Assembly (NCBI GenBank): GCA_030741455.1
Contig: JASLVI010000032.1
Location: 1-13,344, forward strand
Length of the DNA stretch: 13,344 nt
Origin: Candidatus Poseidoniaceae archaeon
GTDB lineage: Archaea; Thermoplasmatota; Poseidoniia; Poseidoniales; Poseidoniaceae
Direction: 5' to 3'
This document shows positions 7,665-13,344 of this stretch, one piece after another. The position numbers were made by a program, and so were the translations under genes. The notes under the pieces were generated by a model, which made no database searches, was not told where the DNA came from, and worked only from the letters and a program-made list of their open reading frames with translations. Numbering within the stretch: the stretch's first letter is position 1; the number at the start of each line of letters is the position of its first letter.

Positions 7665-8159
7665 TCAAAGAACGCTTACAACAGTGGACTCGTAGATGAG
7701 CTTGTTGCTTGATCGGTCTAGAACCTTAACCTGTACGGAGCAAGGGCCGGCACAGATATCGGAAGATCCTTCGCTAACGGTGACTTCTTCACCAAAGGTC
7801 CAGCTTCCGTCATCGTTGTCGCCAACGGCGCAACCTGTGTCAACTGCTTCGTTCGGGTTGGTGCATGTGGTGTAAACACCATCGTCAGCAGACAGTTGTA
7901 CGATGACGCTAGCCCATGATAGGTCGTCTCCGTTGTCCATTGCGATGAAGACGAGAGCTTCCTCTCCTGCAGACGTTGGTGTGCCCGATGCGTCGGTTAC
8001 ACTAAAGTCGTACATGGAGAAGTCTCCGTCAGTGTTTCCTTCTGCAAGCTGGGATGCCCAGACGTACAGTACACCTGCCAATACCACAGTGATCGCAACC
8101 ATAAGGATGGTAGCGATAACCGGGCTGACTGCTTCTTCATTTCGGTTTTCGTTTTGCAT
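7665..8159 (-). CDS. Archaeal type IV pilin / archaellin-like protein
   Basis: 164 residues from ATG 8159. GGAGGA at 8167-8172, seven bases upstream, fixes this start; the frame is open to 8225, but that part lies in the promoter. Residues 8-12 read E-E-A-V-S, then PVIATILMVAIT and a long hydrophobic helix to about residue 36. This is the Pilin_N/DUF1628 pattern of archaeal pilins, cut by a PibD-type prepilin peptidase close to the AVSP site. The rest (40-164) is an acidic, Asp/Gly/Ser-rich predicted beta domain with Cys at 99, 110, 136 and 140, enough for two disulfides outside the cell. No assembly ATPase or membrane platform gene is present here. The product would form, or be a minor subunit of, a surface filament. 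The adjacent glycosyltransferases could modify it, but that is inference. Confidence 0.88.
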   Translation of the reverse strand: MQNENRNEEAVSPVIATILMVAITVVLAGVLYVWASQLAEGNTDGDFSMYDFSVTDASGTPTSAGEEALVFIAMDNGDDLSWASVIVQLSADDGVYTTCTNPNEAVDTGCAVGDNDDGSWTFGEEVTVSEGSSDICAGPCSVQVKVLDRSSNKLIYESTVVSVL

Positions 8160-8210
8160 ATTTTTGTCCTCCAAAGCCCATATTGGGCGCATTCTTCCCA
8201 CCAATGAGAT

Positions 8211-8220
8211 ATTATTTAAA
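8211..8220 (-). promoter_or_regulatory. TATA box of the pilin gene
   Basis: On the minus strand the bases read TTTAAATAAT. The element lies about 25 bases before a start site near 8190, which would give a leader of about 30 bases that contains the GGAGGA ribosome binding site. A 5-bp palindrome (GCCCA-TAT-TGGGC, 8176-8188) sits at the predicted start of the leader and could be an operator or a small stem. The transcription start is predicted from spacing only. Confidence 0.6.
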
Positions 8221-8479
8221 GACATCGGACTAAATAGATGGAATCCAAATGTTATTCGCGATACTGCGGCTTTATTTTTTGGAGAAAATAAAATTACAAA
8301 GTGATGGCCGAGTGGTACAATCGTTTTGTAAATCGGACATGGCTTTCGCTATTTTGTTAGAAAATGGGTGAACAGGGTGAGAGCTTACGGAGAGGGGATG
8401 GGATGCACTCAACGAGAACTTCACAGCCCTGTTCGATATAGGGTATGCACTTCGCCTTTATATGCGTTATCTGTGTTTC
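8221..8479. other. Intergenic spacer with TATA box and stem-loops, candidate small RNA
   Basis: No protein gene is convincing here. On the minus strand CATATAAAGG (8464-8455) is a good archaeal TATA box. About 26 bases downstream begins GAACAGGG (8434-8427), which pairs with CCCTGTTC (8377-8370); three further pairs (TGA/TCA) form inside a 3-base bulge. A second stem pairs 8340-8333 with 8311-8304 (eight positions, one mismatch). A U-rich stretch follows at 8301-8281. Together these could be a minus-strand RNA of about 150 bases. I do not recognise a known RNA family. The open frames crossing the region on the plus strand look like chance. Confidence 0.3.
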
Positions 8480-8494
8480 AAAAAATCAAACAAA
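8480..8494 (-). terminator. Oligo-T terminator after methionine aminopeptidase
   Basis: Seven bases past the aminopeptidase stop the minus strand reads TTTGTTTGATTTTTT. Such T-rich tracts without a hairpin are the normal archaeal termination signal, and this one would end the six-gene operon. Confidence 0.6.
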
Positions 8495-8501
8495 TATCGA
8501 T

Positions 8502-9515
8502 CTATTCGACCGTGAGTATTTCCGGACCACCATCAGTGACCAATACAGTGTGCTCAAATTGGCAAATATTTCCGCCATCCTTGCAGGCAAGAACGTGGTA
8601 TGTCTCCAAGAATCGTATGCTGATCAATTTCTTGACAAGTGCTCTCCATTTGCTTTGACGAGAGGCTTCATCTGCATCAGGGAATGGTTTCTCAAGCATT
8701 GGATAGGCCCATCGCTCAGCAAAGGGAAGCGTCGAATAGCGTTCTTCGAGATTGCGAGCCATTTGCGCTCCAAGGGGCTTGAGTTGGCCTTTTGCTCGCG
8801 CCTTTCTTGAGGTCGTCATTCCAGTAATCCGATAGATGTTGGACGAGTTCGGATTTCCAAGATTCTTGATCATCCCCGAGGGCCCTGTCGTATTGAACGG
8901 TTCAATGGCATAGATTCCCCCTTCTTCCACGACGCCTTTGAAGCCTTGATTGTCAGGACCGCAAGCATACGATGGTACGGAAACACCTGCATGAAGTTCC
9001 CATGGTTTGAGTTGATGTCCACAGAGATTACGAATCGGTTGGAAGCCTGCATCGAGTGAAGGTTGCGCAGCTGCCTGCCCGACCTTGTACCATGGTGTTC
9101 CAGGGTGCATCATCTCAATGGCTGCATCTCGTGCTTCCTTGGCCGCCTTGATTTGTTCGGTATGTTCATTCCCGTTACCGATTTCAAACGTGAGAGCATT
9201 GTCAGCGATATGGCCCTTGATATGAACGCCGAAATCGATCTTGACACAATCTCCTTTCTGGAGAACCATTTCTCCATCCCATCCTTCGACTTGATTGATG
9301 GCATGGTCTGTTGTAAAGTGTGCAGCAAGGTCATTGATTGCAATCGTTCCAGGGAATGCTGGTTTGCCTCCATGTCGATGGATGTATCGTTCTGCTGATT
9401 CTATGACTTCATGGAAGGTCTTTCCAGGCGTCAATTCCAACTTCATCGCTTCGAGCGTACGGCGAGCAACGTGACCTGCATCTTTCCAATATTTCAGTGT
9501 CGATTCTTCCACCAA
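8502..9515 (-). CDS. map: Methionine aminopeptidase, type II
   Basis: 337 residues. The enzyme removes the initiator Met from new proteins. The two-metal site is complete: D94 (K-I-D-F-G-V), D105 (I-A-D-N-A), H167 (L-C-G-H-Q-L), E205 (A-I-E-P-F) and E321 (F-E-H-T-V-L-V). H66 in A-A-H-F-T matches the substrate-binding His. The helical insert between E205 and E321 marks the archaeal/eukaryotic type II class. The protein is somewhat longer than the roughly 295 residues of well-studied archaeal forms. The start is not certain: TTG 9515 (used here, with GTGG four bases upstream) or GTG 9512; the next Met is residue 24, inside the fold. Either way the gene overlaps the end of the Sua5/YrdC gene by about 20 bases, so it is the last gene of the operon and is probably translationally coupled. 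Confidence 0.95.
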   Translation of the reverse strand: MVEESTLKYWKDAGHVARRTLEAMKLELTPGKTFHEVIESAERYIHRHGGKPAFPGTIAINDLAAHFTTDHAINQVEGWDGEMVLQKGDCVKIDFGVHIKGHIADNALTFEIGNGNEHTEQIKAAKEARDAAIEMMHPGTPWYKVGQAAAQPSLDAGFQPIRNLCGHQLKPWELHAGVSVPSYACGPDNQGFKGVVEEGGIYAIEPFNTTGPSGMIKNLGNPNSSNIYRITGMTTSRKARAKGQLKPLGAQMARNLEERYSTLPFAERWAYPMLEKPFPDADEASRQSKWRALVKKLISIRFLETYHVLACKDGGNICQFEHTVLVTDGGPEILTVE

Positions 9516-10093
9516 GTAACCACGTCATGTGTAGGTACAATGCCTTCTCTGATAATAGTTACCAATGGTTCATCGCTGGTTAAATCGATTTTAACGAAAG
9601 TACTTCCCAGTCCTGTAGCACGATTCCCGTGAATGATGGCGATCTCTGACAACCCGAGTTCAGTTCCTGCATCCTCCACGGTATCTGCCGGTTCTTCTCC
9701 AGCTTCATTCGCACTTGTTGCCGTTACCGGTCCGACAGCTTCTGCCAACGCTCTGGCTGCTGGATGGTCAAACACACGGATGGCGATTGCATCGCCTCCA
9801 ATTCGGGGGTCCTGTGTCTCCTTTGCCGGATAGATAACAGAAAGACCGCCACGCGGGAATGCATCAACAAATTCGATGACCTGTGAATCGATTTCAACCA
9901 ATGCTTCGACTTGCTCCAACGATGCAACGCCGAGTGAAACGGGCTTATCTGTGGAACGCGATTTGAGTGCAAACAGGGCATCAAGTCCTTCCTTTGTTGG
10001 TATGCATCCCAATCCAGGCAAGGTCGATGTAGGGTATACGATTACGCCTCCATCTCTGATGTATGCAATCTGCTCATCAGAGATGATTGTCAT
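9494..10093 (-). CDS. Sua5/YciO/YrdC-domain protein, likely threonylcarbamoyl-AMP synthase
   Basis: 199 residues from ATG 10093. The longer frame upstream runs through the preceding gene. GGGTGA (10098-10103), four bases before the ATG, supports the start and contains the stop of the previous gene. The family makes threonylcarbamoyl-AMP from Thr, bicarbonate and ATP for the tRNA t6A modification. Visible signature: Y20-P-T-S-T-L-P-G-L-G-C at 20-30, then K44-S-R46 and D-K50-P51 for phosphate and nucleotide binding, I-A-I-R106-V, and T-S-A-N (126-129), followed by G-S-T-F-V at 163-167. The usual PTDT is PTST here. It is a stand-alone YrdC-type domain without the Sua5 C-terminal domain. YciO-like paralogues share the fold, so the exact reaction is likely rather than proven. 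Confidence 0.88.
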   Translation of the reverse strand: MTIISDEQIAYIRDGGVIVYPTSTLPGLGCIPTKEGLDALFALKSRSTDKPVSLGVASLEQVEALVEIDSQVIEFVDAFPRGGLSVIYPAKETQDPRIGGDAIAIRVFDHPAARALAEAVGPVTATSANEAGEEPADTVEDAGTELGLSEIAIIHGNRATGLGSTFVKIDLTSDEPLVTIIREGIVPTHDVVTWWKNRH

Positions 10094-10097
10094 GACA

Positions 10098-10370
10098 TCA
10101 CCCGCGCGTCCATTCCAACATGTGTTGCTGAGCAATCTGTTCAGCGAGCTCCTTATCCGCAGTTTTGACGAGAAGTTTTCCACTCGGATACAATGTGAGA
10201 TCTGCTGAACCAGTAAAGGTCCAAACCATTCGTGATTGGACGCCGGCCTCGAACCCACTCTCGATTATTCTCGCCCCAACCTGTTCTAAATCGATGGATG
10301 TGATCCCTTCAGGGACGATTTGCCAAGAGGCTTGATTTCCACATAATTCCATCGCAAAACCATCGCTCAT
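10098..10370 (-). CDS. Small conserved-looking protein of unknown function
   Basis: 90 residues. AGGTGA at 10375-10380, four bases before the ATG, and a 9-base gap from the upstream stop make this a confident real gene; only four bases separate its stop from the Sua5/YrdC start. It has no signal peptide or membrane segment. Predicted order is strand, helix (about 26-38), two strands (about 47-61), then L-Y-P-S-G-K-L-L-V-K-T (60-70) and a C-terminal helix (72-85). The L-x-P-S-G-K-x-x-V-K turn followed by a helix is reminiscent of small ferredoxin-like or TBP-like domains and of the C-terminal tail of some MoeB/ThiF proteins. I do not claim homology. Position between the PPSG protein and the Sua5/YrdC gene suggests a housekeeping or tRNA-related role, which is a guess. 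Confidence 0.75.
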   Translation of the reverse strand: MSDGFAMELCGNQASWQIVPEGITSIDLEQVGARIIESGFEAGVQSRMVWTFTGSADLTLYPSGKLLVKTADKELAEQIAQQHMLEWTRG

Positions 10371-10379
10371 GATTTCACC

Positions 10380-11495
10380 TCAAAATTCGGGTTTCTTTGG
10401 TTGGCCTGAGGGAGGTCCCGATGGGGGTCCAGAAGGTGGACCGGAGGGTGGGCCGCTCGGTGGACCGGAGGGAGGACCGCTTGGAGGTCCCGATGGGGGT
10501 CCGGAAGGTGGACCAGAGGGTGGACCGCTTGGAGGTCCCGATGGTGGACCAGACGGAGGTCCCGATGGAGGTCCGGAAGGCGGACCGGAGGGGGGACCGC
10601 TCGGTGGCCCCGATGGTGGGCCAGACGGAGGGCCGGATGGCGGGCCAGACGGAGGCCCTGATGGCGGGCCACTCGGTGGACCAGCGGGGCTTGTTGGAAG
10701 TGCAGGTGGTGTTGAATCTGTTTTCACTGCTGGTTCTGGTTGGACTTCAGGCTCGGCTGCAGGTGCTTCAGGTGCTGAGGATGCTTGGCTTGGAAGTGGA
10801 GTCTGTGTGAGTAAATCAACTGCAGGCTGTGCCGGTTCGGGATTCACAAGCGGTGTGGAAAGGAGCGGGTCTGTGGTTGGTTGAGAGAGGAGAGGATCTG
10901 CAACTGCAGAGGATGGCGATTCTGTTTTTTGTTCCCATGGAGGGGTTCTCGGACCGTCCTCTTCGATCGTGTTAAACGTCCCTGCGCTGATTCGGGTCGT
11001 ACCACCTTCGGCATTTTCACCGAAGAAGGACGACATCTGAACTTCACTCGCATCGATGAGTTCTCGCTCTTGGACACTTCCAAAGTCGCCAAGGTTTGCA
11101 TCAAACGCACCAGAGAAAAGACTTGATCCGACCGCATTTCCAAGGTTCCTGCCTTTGGCTTGCTGAAATTCAAATTCAGCGTCATAGGGTCCGAGTTTCA
11201 GAGATTGGCCCAACCCGTCCAATTTGAAGGTCCATTCACCCTCACTGAGTTTGAAGGCGAACGAAAAGGAACGAGTCAATCCTGGGCCAATGGACGAAAC
11301 GCCTGAAATCGGCTCGACTGTTGCTCCAAGACTTGTCGTGATTGAGGCTGCAACACCGCCGATTGGCATTGCTGATTCATTGGTTAAGCTGAGGTCAACT
11401 TCGATGATGTCTTCATCGTCATCATCGATTTCCATTCGAACCGATTGCAGGGCAATCGAAAGCGAACCAGCAGTTGCCGAATGTTCTTGACTCAT
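10380..11495 (-). CDS. Protein with beta-domain, Pro-rich linker and 23 PPSG repeats
   Basis: 371 residues from ATG 11495. AGGTGA at 11500-11505, four bases upstream, supports this start over a GTG/ATG at 11528/11525 that has no ribosome binding site. Residues 10-115 look like a beta-sandwich (alternating hydrophobic strands around S-L-T-N-E and W-T-F-K-L) with an acidic D-D-D-D-E-D stretch at 24-29. Residues 116-190 are Gly/Ser-rich and mixed. Residues 190-271 are a Pro/Ala/Ser/Thr linker containing D-P-L-L-S twice. Residues 273-364 are 23 uninterrupted PPSG units, and the chain ends Q-P-K-K-P-E-F. There is no signal peptide or transmembrane helix, so it is either cytoplasmic or exported by an unknown route. 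I do not recognise the family. The upstream neighbour is an RDD membrane protein, a possible partner. Gene reality is supported by synonymous codon variation in the repeat. Confidence 0.85.
   Translation of the reverse strand: MSQEHSATAGSLSIALQSVRMEIDDDDEDIIEVDLSLTNESAMPIGGVAASITTSLGATVEPISGVSSIGPGLTRSFSFAFKLSEGEWTFKLDGLGQSLKLGPYDAEFEFQQAKGRNLGNAVGSSLFSGAFDANLGDFGSVQERELIDASEVQMSSFFGENAEGGTTRISAGTFNTIEEDGPRTPPWEQKTESPSSAVADPLLSQPTTDPLLSTPLVNPEPAQPAVDLLTQTPLPSQASSAPEAPAAEPEVQPEPAVKTDSTPPALPTSPAGPPSGPPSGPPSGPPSGPPSGPPSGPPSGPPSGPPSGPPSGPPSGPPSGPPSGPPSGPPSGPPSGPPSGPPSGPPSGPPSGPPSGPPSGPPSGQPKKPEF
10404..10679 (-). repeat. 23 x 12-base tandem repeat coding for PPSG
   Basis: Every unit is exactly 12 bases and every unit encodes Pro-Pro-Ser-Gly on the minus strand, with no insertion or deletion across 276 bases. 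The DNA copies are not identical: the Ser codon varies between TCA, TCC, TCG, TCT and AGC, and Pro and Gly third bases vary too. All changes are silent in this frame but change the residue in the plus-strand frame (Asp, Glu or Leu), so selection acts on the minus-strand protein. Long GC-rich plus-strand open frames here are a by-product. Confidence 0.95.
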
Positions 11496-11524
11496 CTCCT
11501 CACCTGTCAACCGTAGAATGTTCA

Positions 11525-12085
11525 TCACTTTAAGTTCAAGCGCGTATCACTTGGTAGAGACCAATCTACAGCAGCGACTGTATGATTGCTCACATCGATG
11601 GATGTTCGGTACTCAGCCGACTTCGAACGTGCACGCAACACATCCCTGAGTCCAAGCAACCAACCCAATACGGGGATGAGATATCGTAGCTTGTGGAACG
11701 CCCGAGGACCGAAGTGGTGTGATTCAAGCAGCGTTCCATTATCATGGACGATCGCAATGCGGAATGCTCGCTGTCCAAGTGAACGACCGTATGCACGACC
11801 AGTATACTTCCAATAGAGCCACAGCGATGCAAAGAAAATCGCCCACGTCATCAAGAAGGACGAAGCATAACGAACGTCTTCGGCAAGATAACTCCAACTG
11901 ATGAGAATTTCAAGGAATGTAAAGCGAGTCATAACATGAAGCAGAAGTGACATAGCGATTACATCGATAGCAAATGCTGCAATACGACGCCAAACAGGTG
12001 CAATCAACATGCCTTCTGGTGCAGTCGAAAGCACCTGTTGCGCAAGTGTACCGCCTTGATAGACCGTGACTGGGCTCTCCGCCAT
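11525..12085 (-). CDS. RDD-family membrane protein
   Basis: 186 residues from ATG 12085. A GTG at 12100 is the alternative; neither has a strong ribosome binding site. The RDD hallmark is visible: P-V-W-R33-R34-I-A-A-F-A-I-D41 at the entry of the first membrane helix (about 35-52). Further hydrophobic segments lie at about 75-92 and 140-150. The conserved cytoplasmic turn G-R-S-L-G-Q-R-A-F-R-I-A-I-V at 100-113 corresponds to the family pattern T-x-G-K-x-x-x-G-L-x-V-V. The soluble N-terminal 25 residues are unremarkable. Function of RDD proteins is mostly unknown; some are implicated in ion exchange or in insertion of partners. It follows the helicase by 37 bases and its stop lies next to the start region of the PPSG-repeat gene. 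Confidence 0.85.
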   Translation of the reverse strand: MAESPVTVYQGGTLAQQVLSTAPEGMLIAPVWRRIAAFAIDVIAMSLLLHVMTRFTFLEILISWSYLAEDVRYASSFLMTWAIFFASLWLYWKYTGRAYGRSLGQRAFRIAIVHDNGTLLESHHFGPRAFHKLRYLIPVLGWLLGLRDVLRARSKSAEYRTSIDVSNHTVAAVDWSLPSDTRLNLK

Positions 12086-12122
12086 GTTGATTCCATCCAC
12101 TGTTTATTGTTGAACCTGCGTG

Positions 12123-13344
12123 TTAGCCATTAACCAAATGCCAAGCGAAGAGACCACGCTCTTCCGCCCAATCCAACCACGACCGCCATGTCGGATCGTA
12201 CCGCAGTGTCGTGGGATCGCCGACGACAACAAGGCCTCGCTTTGCTCGCGTAATCGCAACATTGAGTCGCCGTTGGTCACTCAGGAAACCTACAACTCCA
12301 TCTGCATTTGAACGAACTGCTGAGAAGATGATGACATCTTTTTCTCGACCCTGGTAGCCATCGACCGTATTGATTTCAAGTCCAGCAAAAGGCCCTCCAT
12401 GGTCGCGTCCTTTGTTGCGATCAAAAATATCGGATAGAGCGCGCACCTGACCGCTGTATGGCGTGATGATGCCAACTTCTGATGCGAGAACGTCGCCTGG
12501 CAGAAGTAAGCCTTGAACCAAATCGTAAATGCGTGCAGCTTCGATTGGATTGCTTCGGCTACCTCCTTCCTGTTCCTCATCTTCAACACCTTCAAGCGGA
12601 ATAAAGGCAAATGGATGATCCCAGTCTGGCCACAAAACACCTGCTGGGGCGGGACGGTCGACTGCTTGACAACCATCGTTCAAACGATTATCATAAAACC
12701 GTGCACTTGGAAATTCTCGCAACACTGGATGCATTCGATATTGGACATCCAACAAATTGGTTTGAATGCCAACGTCGATGAGGCGCTCAAACAAAGAACG
12801 CCCCAGCCCTTCACGCTCGGCTTTCTTCGAAATGACCGTCGGAGGAAGTTGTTTATGATCGCCAACCAGAATCAACTGACGGCAGCCTTTGGAAATGGGA
12901 ATCAATGAACTTGGTTCAACCGCTTGTGTCGCCTCATCCATCAAGACGATTGGAAAGCGACGTCCATTGAGCATTCGATGGCCGGAACCGATGTTGGTTG
13001 AACAAATCACCTCAGCATTGTCCAACACGGATGCAATCATTTCTTTCTCAAGACGTCGAATCTCTTTCTTATTGTGCTGAATATCACGATGAGCCAATCC
13101 CTTTTCACGTCCTTTTAATTTGGGCAATGCTCTGTGAACTTCATCTAATTCATCTCGAATGATGGCGATTTCATCCTGCTTTGGATGCGCTTCGAGTTGA
13201 GCGTCGAGCGTTGCCGTCCGCAACGCTTCGCGAACCTTCACAGGTCGGCCAATCCGAACTGCCTTAACGCCTAAATTCAACAAGCCTTCAAGCAAATTAT
13301 CGACAGCAACATTGGACTCTGCAGTGGCAAGAATCGGCCCCCGT
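12123..13344 (-). CDS. UPF1/IGHMBP2-like superfamily 1B helicase, N-terminus outside window
   Basis: The frame stays open to the right edge (13343), so the N-terminus, including Walker A, is missing; 406 residues are visible. The apparent start codon at 13295 is an internal Leu. Counting from the edge: motif Ia A-E-S-N-V-A-V-D-N (8-16), a charged helical insertion (about 45-105), motif II D-E-A-T-Q (136-140), motif III G-D-H-K-Q-L-P-P-T (161-169), motif IV-like Q-Y-R-M-H-P (201-206), motif V V-D-G-Y-Q-G-R-E-K-D (327-336) and motif VI R-R-L-N-V-A-I-T-R-A-K-R-G (358-370). These are typical of the UPF1/Dna2/IGHMBP2 group, ATP-driven 5'-3' translocases on RNA or DNA. Whether this one acts on RNA (translation quality control) or DNA cannot be told. 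It is the first visible gene of the minus-strand operon. Confidence 0.95.
   Translation of the reverse strand, partial: RGPILATAESNVAVDNLLEGLLNLGVKAVRIGRPVKVREALRTATLDAQLEAHPKQDEIAIIRDELDEVHRALPKLKGREKGLAHRDIQHNKKEIRRLEKEMIASVLDNAEVICSTNIGSGHRMLNGRRFPIVLMDEATQAVEPSSLIPISKGCRQLILVGDHKQLPPTVISKKAEREGLGRSLFERLIDVGIQTNLLDVQYRMHPVLREFPSARFYDNRLNDGCQAVDRPAPAGVLWPDWDHPFAFIPLEGVEDEEQEGGSRSNPIEAARIYDLVQGLLLPGDVLASEVGIITPYSGQVRALSDIFDRNKGRDHGGPFAGLEINTVDGYQGREKDVIIFSAVRSNADGVVGFLSDQRRLNVAITRAKRGLVVVGDPTTLRYDPTWRSWLDWAEERGLFAWHLVNG

Noticed and set aside
8160..8225. Longer N-terminus for the pilin (start at 8225)
   Set aside because: It would place the TATA box and Shine-Dalgarno inside the coding region and would put 22 extra residues before a signal peptide that is complete from 8159.
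8300..8345. tRNA-Ser/Leu-like stretch (GATGGCCGAGTGG followed by TTTTGTAAA)
   Set aside because: It resembles the D-arm of class II tRNAs, but no matching acceptor stem, anticodon stem or TTCGA T-arm follows at the right distance.
8426..8443. T-arm-like hairpin CCCTG-TTCGATA-TAGGG
   Set aside because: Five pairs with a 7-base loop fit a tRNA T-arm, but the neighbouring 7 bases have no partner about 60-75 bases upstream, and the rest of a cloverleaf cannot be drawn.
8368..8810. Plus-strand open frames across the spacer and the aminopeptidase 3' end
   Set aside because: They overlap the conserved C-terminal part of the aminopeptidase on the other strand, and their translations show no recognisable motif.
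10369..10884. Plus-strand open frame of 171 codons with a G-G-P-x repeat
   Set aside because: It is the antisense shadow of the PPSG repeat. Its fourth residue varies (Asp, Glu, Leu) while the minus-strand frame is unchanged, so selection is on the other strand.
13293..13295. Start codon of the helicase at 13295
   Set aside because: The codon is TTG inside the motif Ia region and the frame continues to the window edge with conserved helicase sequence.

Overview
The window looks archaeal, most likely a planktonic euryarchaeon of the Thermoplasmatota / Marine Group II type. That placement is an inference. The evidence is a type IV pilin with the archaeal VSPVIATIL-type N-terminus, a type II methionine aminopeptidase, a stand-alone YrdC/Sua5 domain protein, an archaeal UPF1-like SF1 helicase, TATA-like boxes, oligo-T termination tracts, and Shine-Dalgarno motifs of the GGTGA form. 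No rRNA or convincing tRNA, no insertion sequence and no CRISPR array is seen.

Left part (1-7563), a surface-glycan block. A minus-strand pair encodes a nucleotide-sugar dehydrogenase (1810-3159) followed 12 bases later by an asparagine-synthetase-like protein (1797 to beyond the left edge). Divergent from it is a plus-strand pair: an NAD-dependent sugar epimerase (3246-4184) and a GT-B glycosyltransferase (4181-5308). A second GT-B glycosyltransferase lies on the minus strand (5269-6258) and overlaps the first tail to tail by 40 bases. A membrane-associated family 2 glycosyltransferase lies on the plus strand (6316-7563). Epimerase, dehydrogenase and amidotransferase-like protein together suggest synthesis of a UDP-hexuronic acid and perhaps its amide, used by the three glycosyltransferases for a surface polysaccharide or protein glycan.

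Middle (7562-8501). A hairpin plus T9 terminator, a pilin gene with its own TATA box and Shine-Dalgarno, and a 280-base spacer. The spacer carries a minus-strand TATA box 26 bases ahead of a stem-loop, a candidate small RNA. The pilin is a possible acceptor for the neighbouring glycosylation enzymes.

Right part (8502-13344), a visibly less AT-rich minus-strand run of six tightly packed genes in transcription order: UPF1-like helicase (5' end outside the window), RDD membrane protein, a protein with 23 perfect PPSG repeats, a 90-residue unknown, the Sua5/YrdC-domain protein (tRNA t6A pathway), and methionine aminopeptidase. Three neighbours overlap or are coupled, with GGTGA placed exactly four bases before the ATG. 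The most unusual object here is the PPSG-repeat protein.
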